NCBI GenBank assembly: GCA_007026445.1
Contig: VDMD01000038.1
Span: 224,533 to 288,532, forward strand
Reading direction: 5' to 3'
DNA from: Schizophyllum amplum
Lineage: Eukaryota; Basidiomycota; Agaricomycetes; Agaricales; Schizophyllaceae
DNA: 64,000 nucleotides
Part shown: positions 12,701 through 24,424 of the stretch, in pieces
Layout: the number at the start of each line of letters is the position of its first letter
How positions within the stretch are numbered: the stretch's first letter is position 1
Position numbers and translations under genes: made by a program
Notes under the pieces: model-generated
The model's input: the letters and a program-made list of their open reading frames with translations, nothing else
What the model was told of the DNA's origin: nothing
Databases searched by the model: none

Positions 12701-13237
12701 ACGAGCTACGCACCCTCCTTCACCCAATGCAAGTCCCTCGTCTCAGCCGAGAACGTGCCATTGAAGACATGGTCCATCGTGATCCTCCTGGCGCCTGGCC
12801 CACGGTACGTAGTCGCCTTGGTGTGGTAGTTCCATGATGCGATTATGCCTATTAATGCAGACAAGCCAACAAGACTCGCTAGCGCAATGACAAGATACCG
12901 CACTGGGCCCGGCCGCTGTGAGGTTTCAGCCACAGAGAGAGCACGCATCGAAAGGTGTACGCACCGACTTCGGCGCGCCGCCGACGTACAGCCCATCCTC
13001 CGCACGTCCCGGACTCCTGGGTCGATCCTCGTCCAGAGAGTCCTTCTCTAGCAGCGCGTCCCCTTCTTCTGAGGAGTCTGAGCTTGGTGCTTCGAACGGC
13101 CCGTCGCCGTAGTATGTTGGCGGCCGGACCAGGGTCTTGGAGGAGGATGCCGTCGAGCGTATAGAGTGCGTTTCAAGCAGGTGCTCTTCGAGATCCTCGT
13201 CCTCGTCGTGGGCGAGGAGCCCGTTTCGAGGGACCAT
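9717..13237 (-). CDS. dapB: Dipeptidyl aminopeptidase, S9B family (Ste13/DapB type)
   Basis: Fifteen exons close exactly to 917 residues: 13237-12965, 12915-12714, 12664-12471, 12417-11674, 11623-11400, 11348-11215, 11161-11036, 10984-10883, 10833-10758, 10666-10414, 10353-10279, 10226-10202 (25 nt), 10146-10052, 9996-9872, 9822-9717. An acidic cytosolic N-terminus is followed by one membrane span (~98-118), giving a type II topology, then a DPP IV N-terminal beta-propeller region and an alpha/beta-hydrolase. Catalytic residues are visible: S777 in GWSYGG, D852 in [10 protein letters not shown] and H885 in DSDHSI, spaced as in DPP IV. It removes N-terminal X-Ala/X-Pro dipeptides in the vacuole or late Golgi. 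Vacuolar DapB and Golgi Ste13 types cannot be separated here. Confidence 0.95.
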
Positions 13238-13467
13238 CGTTTACTGAGGCACTCGTCGGGCGGGCCGTAATGAAGGTTGATACCAAGTCCTGTTTAGGAA
13301 GGATTTGTTTGCTCTACGAACGTCCGCCCCTGGTCCGCCCCCGTCCACTCGTCGTCTCGTTATGGCCGTGGCGCTCGACCATACAAGTAAGTATAAAGAC
13401 ACGCAGTACCTTACGACACCGCACAAGAACATTTTGGATGGCAAAACAATACTCTGCCGCCTGGCAT

Positions 13468-13539
13468 TTCCGATACGGGGAATCGAACCCCGAGCTGCCG
13501 CGTGAAAGGCGGCAATGTTAGCCGTTACACCATATCGGA
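13468..13539 (-). tRNA. tRNA-Glu (anticodon TTC)
   Basis: 72-nt cloverleaf with a 7-bp acceptor stem TCCGATA/TATCGGA, anticodon loop CTTTCAC and T-loop TTCGATT. No intron. The mature sequence matches the copy at 26094-26165. Confidence 0.93.
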
Positions 13540-14140
13540 TACAAAGGACAAAGGCGTCTGTGCGTTTGGACCGTCTTATAACACCTGGCGTCCTGCTAAA
13601 TCAGAACCTCTCTCAAGTCGAAGCACCAAATCACCAAGTTCTACTCGATTCAAAGCGACAAGTTATAGCCAGCCCAGCAGATGCCTTGCAAGACAGGGAT
13701 AACTGACGCGAGGGAACCTCAAGGCGCTTTTTAGTTACGAGTACATACGGCAGGGGAGGTACAAGGCTGGCTACAAGCCAGTGTAGCACATAGATAGAAA
13801 GCGTATGCAATGTCTGGAAGTTTACAGTATGCAGGGGCGGCTGAGAGCAATCTCGAGTAGGTGTAGGAGATGGGGAGCGTCCGATAAACGACGACGACAG
13901 GCAACGCGCGAGCGCGCGTGGTATATAACTATCACGAAAAGCCCAGCAAAAGACCCACGATGGAAGGTAAAGTAAGGGAGTTGAGAGAAGATGCGAAGAT
14001 TAGATATTATGATTAAATGAAGTGCATGACGGTAGATAGTGCATGGGAGTTCGTCGCGCGTACGCGTAACGGCGGTGTCGGCGGTCGTAACGACGTGACT
14101 TTGCATGAGAGAAGGGAGTGGACACGCGACGTGTCGCGCT
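13540..14140. other. Intergenic, no supported gene
   Basis: Lies between tRNA-Glu and the 3' end of the Ser/Pro-rich gene. No coding signal or repeat recognised. Confidence 0.4.
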
Positions 14141-14900
14141 TTAGTTTTCCTTGACGTCCTCGTGGATCGGTTCGCACGAGCTGGCGGTGCTGGTGATGGA
14201 GTACGAGCGGTCGCGGTTGCGAGGATGGTACTGTTCAGGTTGAAGGGGAGACGAGGGGATGCCCTTGACGTGCATCTGAGGGAGGGGCGCCGACTGAGTC
14301 GACGACGTGCGCGTAACGAGCGGCGGGCGCGAAGACAGGAGGTTCATCCCGCCCATGGGCAGCGAGGGCAGCGCAGGAAGCGGCTGCGACGGCGGCGGCT
14401 GCATCGCAGGCACCCTGCGTGCGTTACGCCTACTTACACGTCAGAACACGCCGCACAAACGAAGAACAAAGAACATGAACGCACTTGAGAGCCGTGCCGA
14501 TGCTGCCGCTCCTCCGCCTGGCAACCATGTCCATCAGGCTGTTCGCCTCCGTGGCCTGGTCCAGACTGCCGCTGCGCGAGCGCGCGCCAGAGCCGATGGA
14601 CTGGCGCTGCCACGCGAGCCCCGCGCTCCGCACGGGGCTCTTGACTGCGTTCATCGGGGACACGCTGAGCGTCAAGCTCGAGCGGCGCCGCCTGAGGCGC
14701 GGCGCGGGGCTGGGAGATACGGGCGTGGGCGCAGCATTGCCTGCAGCGACCGGCGTCGTGTCCATGCCGCGATCGTCGTCAGAGAGATCGAGGTCGCTGT
14801 GGGTCGGCGTCGTGGGCGTGCAAGGCTGACCGTGCGCCGGGTACGTGGAGTGCATAGGGGGAGCCATAAGGCCAGAGGCAAAGAAAGACGAGTAGGACAT
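14141..14900 (-). CDS. Ser/Pro-rich disordered protein, unrecognised
   Basis: Two exons (14900-14485 and 14414-14141) close to 229 residues. The N-terminal part has TPTTPTHSDLDLSDDD and an Arg/Ser-rich stretch (RLRRRRSSLTLSVSP) with several RRxS motifs that fit basophilic kinase sites; a second RRRSGSIG lies before the intron. The C-terminal half is Pro/Ser-rich. No folded domain, signal peptide or membrane span is visible. I do not recognise the family; a phosphorylated regulatory protein is only inferred from composition. Confidence 0.65.
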
Positions 14901-15530
14901 GATAAACGGCGTGGCGAACGAAGAACGTTGACAAAAAGTCGGGAGACAATGGTGGGGAGAGACAAAACTGAAAGGAGGAACAACGACCCGGGAAATTTCG
15001 ATTTCTGATCTCGAGGAGTCGAACCATCACGTGACATTCATGTCGTCGCGTCTTTATTGCCGCGCTATTGCCGCCGCTTCATTAACTCATGTAAACAGCT
15101 AGACTGAGTAAACGTCATGCTCGTTCCATCTTAATGATTCGTCAAGATGAATTGAAAGACGTACGGTGAGCATCCCAGTTTTACAGAGGCCTTTAGAATG
15201 AAGTCGAGACCCCACAGCGAGATCATGCGAGACATCTGGTCCAAAAAGTCGGTCGACTCCGAGCCGTGCCACAGGCACCACGTCAACCTCAGCGAGAGGA
15301 CTTGCCGACCGCAGTTATATTGTGCATGACGCGAAGTTCACCTCTTGAATACCTCTATTCCCGAGGCCAGGCTCGTCAAACAGCTATCCTGGATATTCTC
15401 AAGGATACAGACATGCATTGACTTTCAAGGAATATGTTACACGCACAAGTACATTGCTCCAACATGCATCCCCCTCCCAAGTTCGATGATACGCTACTCC
15501 CTCCAACTCTACCACCCAGCAACAATTCCT
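14901..15530. other. Intergenic / promoter region
   Basis: Upstream region of the Ser/Pro-rich gene and downstream of the next minus-strand gene. No gene supported. Confidence 0.4.
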
Positions 15531-16715
15531 CTATTCATGCAACGTCAACGAGAATGGAATATCCAAAAATGGCGCATTCGTCGCCGGATCCGCATGACAA
15601 TCCTGCCTCTTCGCCGCCTCCTTCAACATGTCCTCCGCCAGCGCGCCCACCTCGTCCTCAGGTATGCACCGCCCCAGGCAGGCCACCTGTGAGACGGTGA
15701 GGCGGAGTTTGAAGAGGCAGCGGTGAACGAAGTAGAGCATGGGGCGATCGTAGTCAATGGGGGCCTCGGGCTTTGGGGCGGTGCTGGAGTCGGTTGGAGG
15801 CGATTGCGAGGAGCCGGTAGAGGGCGGGGACTCGGTGGGGGCAGAGGAACCCGTGGATGGCGAGGAACCGGTGGAGAGCGAGGACTCGGTGGGGGGCGAC
15901 GATTCGGTAGAGGAGTCGGATGGACCGGCTGAAGGGCCGGCCTCGGTCGCGGGTGTGGAATTCTCCGGGGCGGCAGGATCATTCAAGCTCGCTTGATAGA
16001 CGCTGTCATGTTCAGGGTAGGCTATTGGCCGCGCATGTGTGCCGTAGACGAGGCGGCGTACGCCGGCAGCATCGAGTTCGGCGAGCGACGCGACGACGTG
16101 AGGCATGTCAGGGGTGACGGTGTTGAAAGTGCGATAGTCGCCACAGAGGGCGGCGTACATAGCCTGAGGGCAGGGGCTTGGAGGGATGGTAGATGTGGGC
16201 GTGGGCGTCGAGTGCGACATCGAGGGGGCGGTGGGAGTCGACGAAGAGGCGACCGCGCCGGGGTCGAGTGTCTTCGGGGATGCCGCGCCACTGAATTGGT
16301 CTATTGACGGCGCCCGGGCGCTTGGGATAGAGGGGGAGTTCGCTGGTGATGCCCGTGGCAGAACGACACGCTCGACGACGAGGCGCAGAAGGGCGATCGC
16401 CCGCGCATCGATCGCGTTGCGCCGCTGCAGCTCCTTGACCGCGTACTCGGTGACCTTCCGATCGGGCGGGGGCACGACGCCTTTGTCCGTCTCCTTAGAG
16501 CTAGCGAGGGGGCCGAGGCCATGCTGCGCGAGCGCGAGGACGATACAGAGGTTGGTGGGTATGACGCTCAATGGCTCATCCAGTGGCTGGCGAGCGCTGT
16601 AGAGCCGAGCTAATGCTTCTCCGGAGTAGGGATCGGTTTCCGCGACGCGCTCGTCGTTTTTGGTGGCTCCGTTCTGCGCATTTGGGTCTGCCTTGTCGAG
16701 GTCTACTTCAGGCAT
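15531..16715 (-). CDS. Uncharacterised 394-residue protein with Ser/Pro/Thr linker
   Basis: Single exon from a clear ATG (MPEVDLDKADPNAQ). Two ordered-looking parts flank a long disordered linker. Residues ~25-115 have helical segments (NLCIVLALAQHGLGPL, DARAIALLRLVVERVVL). Residues ~180-225 contain MYAALCGDYRTFNTVTPDMP. The linker repeats short (T/S)GSSPSTGSS-like units (about 16 residues each). The C-terminal helical part includes FVHRCLFKLRLTVSQVACLGRCIPEDEVGALAEDMLKEA in several segments. No signal peptide. I do not recognise the family. Confidence 0.65.
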   Translation of the reverse strand: MPEVDLDKADPNAQNGATKNDERVAETDPYSGEALARLYSARQPLDEPLSVIPTNLCIVLALAQHGLGPLASSKETDKGVVPPPDRKVTEYAVKELQRRNAIDARAIALLRLVVERVVLPRASPANSPSIPSARAPSIDQFSGAASPKTLDPGAVASSSTPTAPSMSHSTPTPTSTIPPSPCPQAMYAALCGDYRTFNTVTPDMPHVVASLAELDAAGVRRLVYGTHARPIAYPEHDSVYQASLNDPAAPENSTPATEAGPSAGPSDSSTESSPPTESSLSTGSSPSTGSSAPTESPPSTGSSQSPPTDSSTAPKPEAPIDYDRPMLYFVHRCLFKLRLTVSQVACLGRCIPEDEVGALAEDMLKEAAKRQDCHADPATNAPFLDIPFSLTLHE

Positions 16716-17017
16716 TGTGGGGAAGAGTGATAACTAACTGTGGGAGGTGGTGTGGTGGTCTGTGAAGAGATGTGGATTGATCAATCTCACCCAATGACGT
16801 TCAGGCCTCGTACGCCGCGCACATCCCAAGGGGAGCAAATTAAAGTTGCCTGCAGCTGCAGGCTCTCGAGTAACGTACTTGGGTATTAAGGACTTCGCAA
16901 GGCATTCACCATCTTTTCCACTTTACTAAATCGTATTCTGCAAAGTTGAAGGGTGGACTCGCCGACACGGGCAGCTCTTGGCCCAATCGGACACAACGAA
17001 GGGCAAAGCTAAAAAGA

Positions 17018-17098
17018 TTCGGATACGGGGAATCGAACCCCGAGCTGCCGCGCACTGACTATGAGAGGCGGCAATGTTGGCCGTTACACCATATCCGA
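17018..17098 (-). tRNA. tRNA-Glu (anticodon CTC) with 9-nt intron
   Basis: Acceptor stem TCGGATA/TATCCGA, anticodon CTC, T-loop TTCGATT. A ~9-nt intron (about 17053-17061) follows the nucleotide 3' of the anticodon, the canonical position; the spliced length is 72 nt. Near-identical to 29270-29350 apart from three or four intron bases. Confidence 0.92.
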
Positions 17099-17561
17099 TG
17101 AAAGAAAAACAAAACTCTGATTTATGGCTGCTAGTTATGCGAAAATCTGCCGATCTCTGGCACATTGCTATTCGTCGCTCTATATCTCGCGCAGTAGAAA
17201 CAACTGCAGGCTACCACCTTTGGGACCGGGTAGCGCAGAGAGAAGTGTGGGAAATGTTCAACACGACACGTGATGTCACTGCAACGCGGTATGACCATGA
17301 GTGAGGCTTTCCCCCTCTGCTGCGCCTCACACCTCTTCCTTCATCCTCGCATGGTGGACGCTCGCAATGAATAAATTTCATGATGGGGCTTCCTTGGTAG
17401 TGGAATGAGTGCTGGCGAGGGCTACCCAACCCTCGGCACTTGCCGGACTCCGCTACTAGAGTTGGCGTCATGACGGAAGAACGGCCCGGTGTGCTGGGCT
17501 GTACAGACGCGCCCGGCGTGCGGCATGACACGGTCATCCAGACTCCTCATCTTCTCCTTCC
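17099..17561. other. Intergenic upstream of proline-rich gene
   Basis: The tRNA is followed by the presumed promoter of the next gene. The stretch 16716-17017 on its other side is likewise empty. No gene seen. Confidence 0.4.
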
Positions 17562-19725
17562 ATGTCGACTCGAAATCCATTCAAACGGGTAGCAGCCTAC
17601 GCTACAGGAGGCAGATATGCAGCAGAACCGGCTGGCTCATCACAAGCCATCTCCCCAGACGCTACAGGGACTACAGACGCCAGCACGCTCGGGGGCGATC
17701 ATGGCGATGCCAAGCATGGTCCCGAGGACCCATTTCGTGACGGTCAAGCAACATCTTCCACGATGCCAGGCGCTTTGGAGGAGGGGGAGTCTTCCACGAG
17801 CCACGCAGTCAATGATACCACGACGACGATGAGAAACCTGTCTGTAACGACGCAGCCACCGGCGCTTCCTCCACGGCGGGCCTCCGCGGACTATTCCCCG
17901 CCAGATAGCCCACAAGCACCATCTCCCACTGCTTCTGTGCCCCCGCACACCCCTCCGCGAACACCAACACCGACGGCGCGAAGTCCCCCGTCCGCATCGG
18001 GTCCCCCTCCTCCTCTCCCACCACGTCAGCCATCATCCGCTGCTGCTGCACCGGTCTATGCTTCCCCGTCCTCTCCACCTCCTGGAGTCTCCTCTGCATT
18101 GCATGCAGGCGGTGCCACAAATACGCACACATCACCTCCGCCTCCGCGCTCCCCTCCGCCGCCTTCGTTCATGAGCATCGACGAGGAACCACCAGAGTAC
18201 ACACCCGCCCCCGACTACCATCAGGGTGAAGAGACGCTCGAGCTTGGGCCTGCGCGGCCTTTCCAGCGTCCACAACCCACTGGTCAATCGTATCACGGTG
18301 AGCCGTCCTACCCTCCAAGACTCGCGTTCGTACTGATACATTATCGTATAGGCTGGTCGCCGCAACCGCGCCCCCAGAACACTGGCCCGTATCTCTCCCC
18401 CCATCCTACAGGACCCATACTCTCTCCTCACGCCACTGGCCCCTATGGCTCTCTGCGCCAGTCATCTTCGCTCCTCGGCCAGCTCGCCGCCGTAGTGGAC
18501 CGCGCGCTCGACAATATCTCCACTCCGCCGGGCGCGAGCTATCCGGGTTATGGGCAGCACCCACCGCCGCCGCCTGGCCCTATGAGGCCTCCGCAACCCC
18601 CAAGACCGCCACAAGCGTCGCGTCCTCATCAATCGCAATCCTTGCATCCACAACAGACAGGCACCCGACCTCAATCAGCGGGCGGGACCCCGCAGACCGA
18701 CTTTGCGCGGGACTTTTATGCGGCGGGCGCGAACGGGGTGCCAGCGGAGGGTGACAGCGGTGCCGGTTCAGCTTCTCGGAGCGATGGCGCACACGGTGGT
18801 GGACCAGCACCCGACCTCCGTCCGACCACCACGCCGACTCCTGGCCGGCCTCTGCTTCGTGAGGGTCGCGTCCTTGTCTACCCGGCTGGTGTCGAATGCC
18901 GAAAGTGCGACAACACGGGATACAAGGACATGGACCCAGGCCGGCCGTGCGGGCGCTGTTGGCGGAAGTATGCGAGGCAGTATGAGGGTGAGTTGGCCGG
19001 GGTTTTGTCAGAGGGGCTGCTCTTTTTTGGTGGAAAAGAAGTTTTTGCACCGGTTGAAGAATATGCGCAGGATTCGGAGAATATGTGGCAAAACCAGACG
19101 GAAGACGGGCTCGTGAATAGAACGCTGACCGTCTTCGCAGGACCCCTCACCTACGCCGAGTTTGGCCCAACGGGAGACGGACGACTGCAGCGCCCACTGC
19201 GACCGCCGCCGCCAGCGCACCCCCAGCAGCCACCGTCAGTGCGCAGGCAGCACACCGGGGCACCCGGTGCAGCGTATCGCGGCCCTCACGGCTCACTTGG
19301 TGGACGGCCCATGCCTCCAGGCCGTCCGCCCATGCCTCCAGGCCGTCCGCCCATGCCTCCAGGCCGTCCGCCCATGCCCCCGGGTCCTCCGCATATGCAT
19401 CGGCCATCGTATTCGACGGGGTATGCCCGTGCGCCGCCGGGGACTGTCGTCTACGCGCCTGGGGACCCGCGTATCGGCGGCGCGCTTTGCTGGCGGTGTG
19501 GAGGACGAGGCTCGGTGAGTGAATTCACAGCTGGATACTGCACGTTGGACGGGCGCTGCCAGCGTTGAACGGAGCGTTGCGCGTTGGACGGAGCACTGCG
19601 TGTTGAACGGTGCATGTTTGGTTGTCATGCTGCGTGCTTACAAATTGCATTAGGTGACCGCATTCTTCGGCTTGGACGAGGATACCTGTGGGGCATGCGG
19701 TGGCATTGGGCGTGTGTTCAGATAG
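17562..19725 (+). CDS. Proline-rich protein with C-terminal CxxC zinc-binding-like pairs
   Basis: Exons 17562-18297, 18352-18987, 19141-19514 and 19654-19725 close to 605 residues. Residues 1-~415 are Pro/Ser/Thr-rich and disordered. Next comes a cysteine cluster (CRKCDNTGYKDM...PCGRCWRKY), a Pro-rich spacer with four RPPMPPG repeats (19313-19385), then CWRCGGRGSV...CGACGGIGRVF. The four CxxC pairs resemble DnaJ-type or shuttle-craft zinc knuckles, so metal binding is inferred. The 153-nt second intron is a multiple of three without stops, so retention would still give an open frame. The last exon rests on a good GTGAGT donor and on restoring the final CxxC pair. Function unknown. Confidence 0.75.
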
Positions 19726-19971
19726 ACGGGACATGGTAATTTTTGTAGATGCAGCGTGCGCGCCGCGCGGGACGCAGCCGTGCAACATATGGACATTATC
19801 ACCTATGTAGTAGTAGTATTATACGAGTTGGACGCATGGCTGAGCTGTGGTGGCGAGGGGTCTGAGCCGTTGTGGGTCTGGCAAAGCGAAGATATGAGCG
19901 AGTTAGTCTCACGGGTCAGACTCTTCTCACAGAAGACGGGGGGAAAGGTCAGTGAGAAGAGTCTGATCGGA

Positions 19972-20019
19972 GCAACGCTTACCGTATGTCTGTCCGAATC
20001 GTGGGAACATAAATGTCAG
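19972..20019 (+). repeat. Inverted repeat arm, left copy
   Basis: Reverse complement of 25985-26032, 47/48 identical by eye. Just upstream (19918-19963) is a small inverted pair CAGACTCTTCTCAC / GTGAGAAGAGTCTG. Confidence 0.75.
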
Positions 20020-20907
20020 ATTCTTGACCGCGGAACTCACCGAGATGGACTCAGCGGTTCGATATGTCCCGAAACGGTAATCGGACTCTGTAATCGCGTA
20101 GAGCGTAGAGTCTTTGTCAAAAGCACACCTGCACGTGCGTCCAAATGGGGAAGCTCCCCGCTCCTCCGGAAGGTCTCCAGTTTCTTCTTTTTGTTTGTTA
20201 TTTTGTGATTGATTTGGTCAGGTATGTAAATTCCTGGGAGCGTCAACGGAGTCTCGTGACCTTCTTGACCGCGACCACCACCGCTGCACCCGCCGTCGCC
20301 GTTGGCGACGGGCCTCAACCCTGCGGCAGCCCGCCCCCCGTCACCGGCGGGCGTCGCCCATAGGCATCTTCAAGGTGCGTGGGCGTGCTCTACAAAGCCC
20401 GCCCCCGCTTACCGTCGGCTCCAGGGTATCACCCGACGCGTCGAGGGGCTCCCGCGCCTCGCTCGCCTGGCGCGTGTTCGCCCTTATCGACAACGCCGCT
20501 CGTTCGCGGATGACGTGGCCACCCGACGCCCGTAGCCCACGAAGGACTACTGGAGTCACCGTCACGACCCCGACGGCGCGGACCCTAGGCCTCATCCCCT
20601 ATAGTAAGTACCCACTCATCCCTCTGCAAGTCGCTCTCTTTTGAGTCTTTATAATATGGCTGGCTTTTGTACTTGTAAGATACATAGAGTGTTACATAGA
20701 ACAATAAAATTTATTTGAGTCATGAAATAGGCCCAGCTGAAGAGTGAGAAGGAAAATCTGCAGGAGGGACTTCCCCCTGGACTTTCCCAGCAGCTTTGCA
20801 GGGACTTTGTTTGGACTTCGTCGGAAAATCAGGCACGGGCGTGTCCGTGCCCTACCCTGGTACCCAATTAGTCTGCTTCATGTCGCGCCCCGATAACCGG
20901 AGTGCCG

Positions 20908-21043
20908 AATAGGTCGCCATTCCAAGGGTTTTCCCAAATGGAAGGAAGTTCGCACGTTTGGTCTCACGTCGTGAGAATAGGTCGCCATTCCAAGGGTTTT
21001 CCCAAATGGAAGGAAGTTCGCACGTTTGGTCTCACGTCGTGAA
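20908..21043. repeat. 68-bp tandem duplication
   Basis: Two adjacent, essentially identical 68-bp units (20908-20975, 20976-21043). Each ends with the palindrome TCTCAC-GTC-GTGA(G/A)A. Confidence 0.85.
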
Positions 21044-22939
21044 ACCAAGTTGGTAGCACGTGAGACCAAAGTGGTCCGCCACGCGACGACGCCACAATGA
21101 GGTGAGCGAGGATGATCGGAATGCGATTTACCCCCTACTTACCACCACCACCGCATTCGTGGGAAGCATCCAAATCAACCGGAAAGCGCAGAAGCTGAAC
21201 AATGGAAGCCCAACGACGGGTGGAATTGACTCCCGCGCCCAAGCGGGAAAAAATGAAGCGGCTACCAGCCGAGCCCGGTGTGGGCGAGGGCAAAGCTTTC
21301 GACGGGGCGGAAGGTGCGCGGCTAAAATGCGCATATCTCACATAAACTAATATTCTATAGATCGCTGAGTCGCGACGATATCAGCGCGAGAGTCCCCGGC
21401 ACAATGCAAGCTCAGGGACGCAAAGCGGCGGCGGCGACGCCGCTCCTTCCGCGCAGCAAGCGCGACCACGCAACGATGAGGTGCGCCCCGTCTCGCGCCC
21501 CTTTCCCCTCTACCCCTCCAGCACCCTCTGAACCAACTCGCGGCACCTTGCCACACACCGATCATCCCGACAGGCATTGTCGTCAGTCATGATACCTTCC
21601 GCTTCACACACCCACCGCCTCTCGCCTCCTCTCCTCCCCTCACGCCTCCTCCCCCTCCCTTTCATGGCTTCTCTTCCCCATCTCGCACCCCTCGCCCCCT
21701 CCCAAAGCGGCCGCAGTACGTGTCCATCCACGTCGGCTAGAGAAGAAGCGGCCAAGGGGTTCAGGAGGAGGGAGGGAGGGGATGGGAGGAAGCGAGGGCG
21801 AGCAAGAGGGGAAAGGAGGTGTGGGTGAGGGAGCACGAGGAGGGAGTGACAGTGAACAACAGGAGACGAGAGGAGGGAACATGGCGGGGCAAGGGGAAAC
21901 GAGAGGAGGGAGCAAGAGCGGGGAGGTCACGAGGTACGACGGCTCCACGGTAGAACATCGGTACGTTTTGGCACAGCGGTGCTCACAGTCAGTGTGTGCA
22001 CAGGCGGGCGCGGTGGTGACTGCGTCGTGGGCACAACGTAGTCGATTTTTTCAACAGCTCAATAAATGCGTTTTGCTCATAAAATATGGGTGTATAGTCC
22101 CACAATATAAGCATAATAATCAGTGTAAAAGTACGGGTAGCACAAGGTGCCACTCAACGGTCGCGCCCAGGTCGCGCCTCCGGCGCTGAGTCCTGACGAA
22201 CTTCAACACTGATGCCATCAACGCTCTCGGTCCCGTACGGCGACGAGCGGCGAGCGGCGAGAGCTGGCGGCGCCACGCGCTGCGGCGGCTCCGCGAGGCA
22301 TCATGCATCATGCATCAAGATGAAGCTCGGGCGAAGTGGGCAAGCACGAGCGCTGCCGGTGCCACCGACGCGCCCGTCTTGAAAACCCTGGCCAGGCGCA
22401 CGTGAGTGGGCGAGTATATCGGGCGGCCTTCGGCCGCCTGGAGAACCCTTGGAATGACCACCAAGCCGGAGTGCCCGCATTTTAAGTCACCTGACGTTTC
22501 CCGCGCTTTAACTTCCCTTATATGTAGTCATATCCGGCGGATCATCGGTGCGAATGCCAACGCCCCGGTGGGCCGATGCGCGACTCACGCGACGCAGCGG
22601 CGGCTGGCCCGCTACGTTTGCTCGTCCGCCTCCTCCCCTCGTCGACGCCTGTGGAACATGTCTCCAAGAATTATTGGCTCGTCTTTGTCGAATGGAATGT
22701 TGTAGAATATATCTCTTGGTAAGAAACCCGATGTCGAGGAGTCACACAATAACAATAGCACCATTCGGATTGGCGAAAATGCGTACGTGCGTGAACTGAT
22801 GCTGTCGGCACGCCTAGATGGACATAAGAGCATGTCCTTGCTGTTAGGATTACGCGCGAAGTCATGGGGAGGGTTGAAGTTCGAACAAAGGACTCGGAAG
22901 GGACCACGCATAGATACTATGTGGCGTCACTGATCTGGA

Positions 22940-24025
22940 AAATGCAGCCTGGCTACATAGCATTATATAGCAGGTATAGCAGGCATAGCAGAATTGCTTC
23001 ACTTGCTGTATATAGCACTATGTGACGGGGCCTCGCTACTGTAGCAGGCTGTAGCCCAGCTGTAGCTGGCATGTAGCAGCCTGTAGCCATCAAAGTTCGA
23101 AGGCACGCAGTCGCGGGGAAGCCTGATGTCATGCAAAATATTCATTATTCACGACCGATTGTCCTTGGATCGTCCTGCTGTGCAGTTCTGCTTGCCCGGG
23201 GCTCCTCGTGCGACACAGTACAATATCATGGGTTGTGATTGAGGAATCAGATAGTATTGGGTCTATACTACAGTAGGCTACGGCTAGGAATACAATGCAG
23301 TGGTATTACCCTTCGTGGACAGCCAGCCCGTATGGGAACTCCTTGGGAACTCGTCGGGGACTCTTGCAAGGTAAGAACTACTCGAGGATCATGAGTATCT
23401 GGAACTAGATGGAGAAGCGGTAACGCACCTTCAGGGGATGCCCCGGTACTCGTCTTCCACTAGCCAGTGACATGGATGTGCGCAGCGGCGCGGGCGTAGG
23501 GCGGACTCTTCGCTTACACAGCGGGGTACCCACGTGTAGCGGTTGCAGCGCGTCACGCCAGCGCGGGTACAGGTGTTGGGGAGGTGGGTGCTGAGACAGC
23601 GCGGGCGACGCGAAGCCTTGATGCAGCGCGGACACGGGGCGGCGCGGGTGTAGATGGGGGAGGTGAAGATAGCGCGAACGCAGTCTGTTGAGGCGCGATG
23701 CCTTGAGCAGGCGGCGGGCTCCCGGCGCGCTGAGGCCACGAAATCCGCAAGGTGGAGGGGCGGTGCGCGCAGTGGCCTTGAGGAGCCGGGGGAAGTTCGT
23801 GGTCTGAAGCAAGCCAGGATGGGACTTAGAGAAAATTCTCGTCGTCTTTGACGGGTGGATCGCTCGGCCCGAAGGTATTTGAAATTTAGGAGATCGGCCA
23901 TATGCAACATCAACGTTTGGAAATTCTGCTACAGCGGCTACAGCGCTACAGCTGCTACCGGTCCTATGTAGCTCCATATAAAACGGCTCTGCTATGAAGA
24001 GCTATGTGCATAGCTCGTGCTATGG
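22940..24025. mobile_element. Putative ~1.1-kb element with TAGC/GCTA-rich ends
   Basis: The left end (22945-23090) repeats TATAGCA, CATAGCAG and GTAGC units many times. The right end (23925-24025) carries GCTACAG, GCTATG and GCTAC units in the complementary sense, giving loosely inverted termini. The interior (23480-23770) repeats a GCAGCGCG-type unit about every 30 bp; on the minus strand this reads as regularly spaced cysteines, but without a credible gene. No target duplication could be fixed. A non-autonomous DNA element with subterminal repeats is inferred. Confidence 0.4.
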
Positions 24026-24215
24026 TACCCAGAGACCTTTTCCAGATGGTTTGTCGTTTCGCTGCTCGTGCGGCACGAGCTCCCGTGTCTCTAGCTCCTC
24101 AATCATATTCTCGAGCCACTCGTCGGTCTCGGTTCGTTGGTGATGATGTGGACTTGCATCTTCTACAAAACTAACAAGTACACTGCTGGCAGAATGAGTA
24201 TTATGCCGCACTGGC

Positions 24216-24356
24216 AAATGCCGAAAAGTCCTCGCCGGCCCGCTGCCCTGCCCCGGGCAATGGAGGGCCAGGGCAGAAGAGGGTAGAGGGCTGGGGCTCA
24301 GCTCAGACTGGTACCCTGCCCCATGAAGCCCTGCCCAAGCCCTCAAAACCCTGCCT
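24216..24356. repeat. CCCTGCC-rich simple tract
   Basis: Irregular repeats of CCCTGCC and its complement; low complexity. Confidence 0.6.
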
Positions 24357-24424
24357 TACCCTGCCCTGCACAACACTACGGGCACAAGTGAGGAGAGGTG
24401 GTTAAACAGGTCAAACAATGCTTA

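Noticed and set aside
20908..21043. CRISPR-like repeat
   Set aside because: Two directly adjacent 68-bp units with no spacers in a eukaryotic genome.
23405..23977. Cysteine-spaced minus-strand frame inside the TAGC-rich element
   Set aside because: The regular cysteines follow from a ~30-bp DNA repeat; no start codon, splice sites or known fold.
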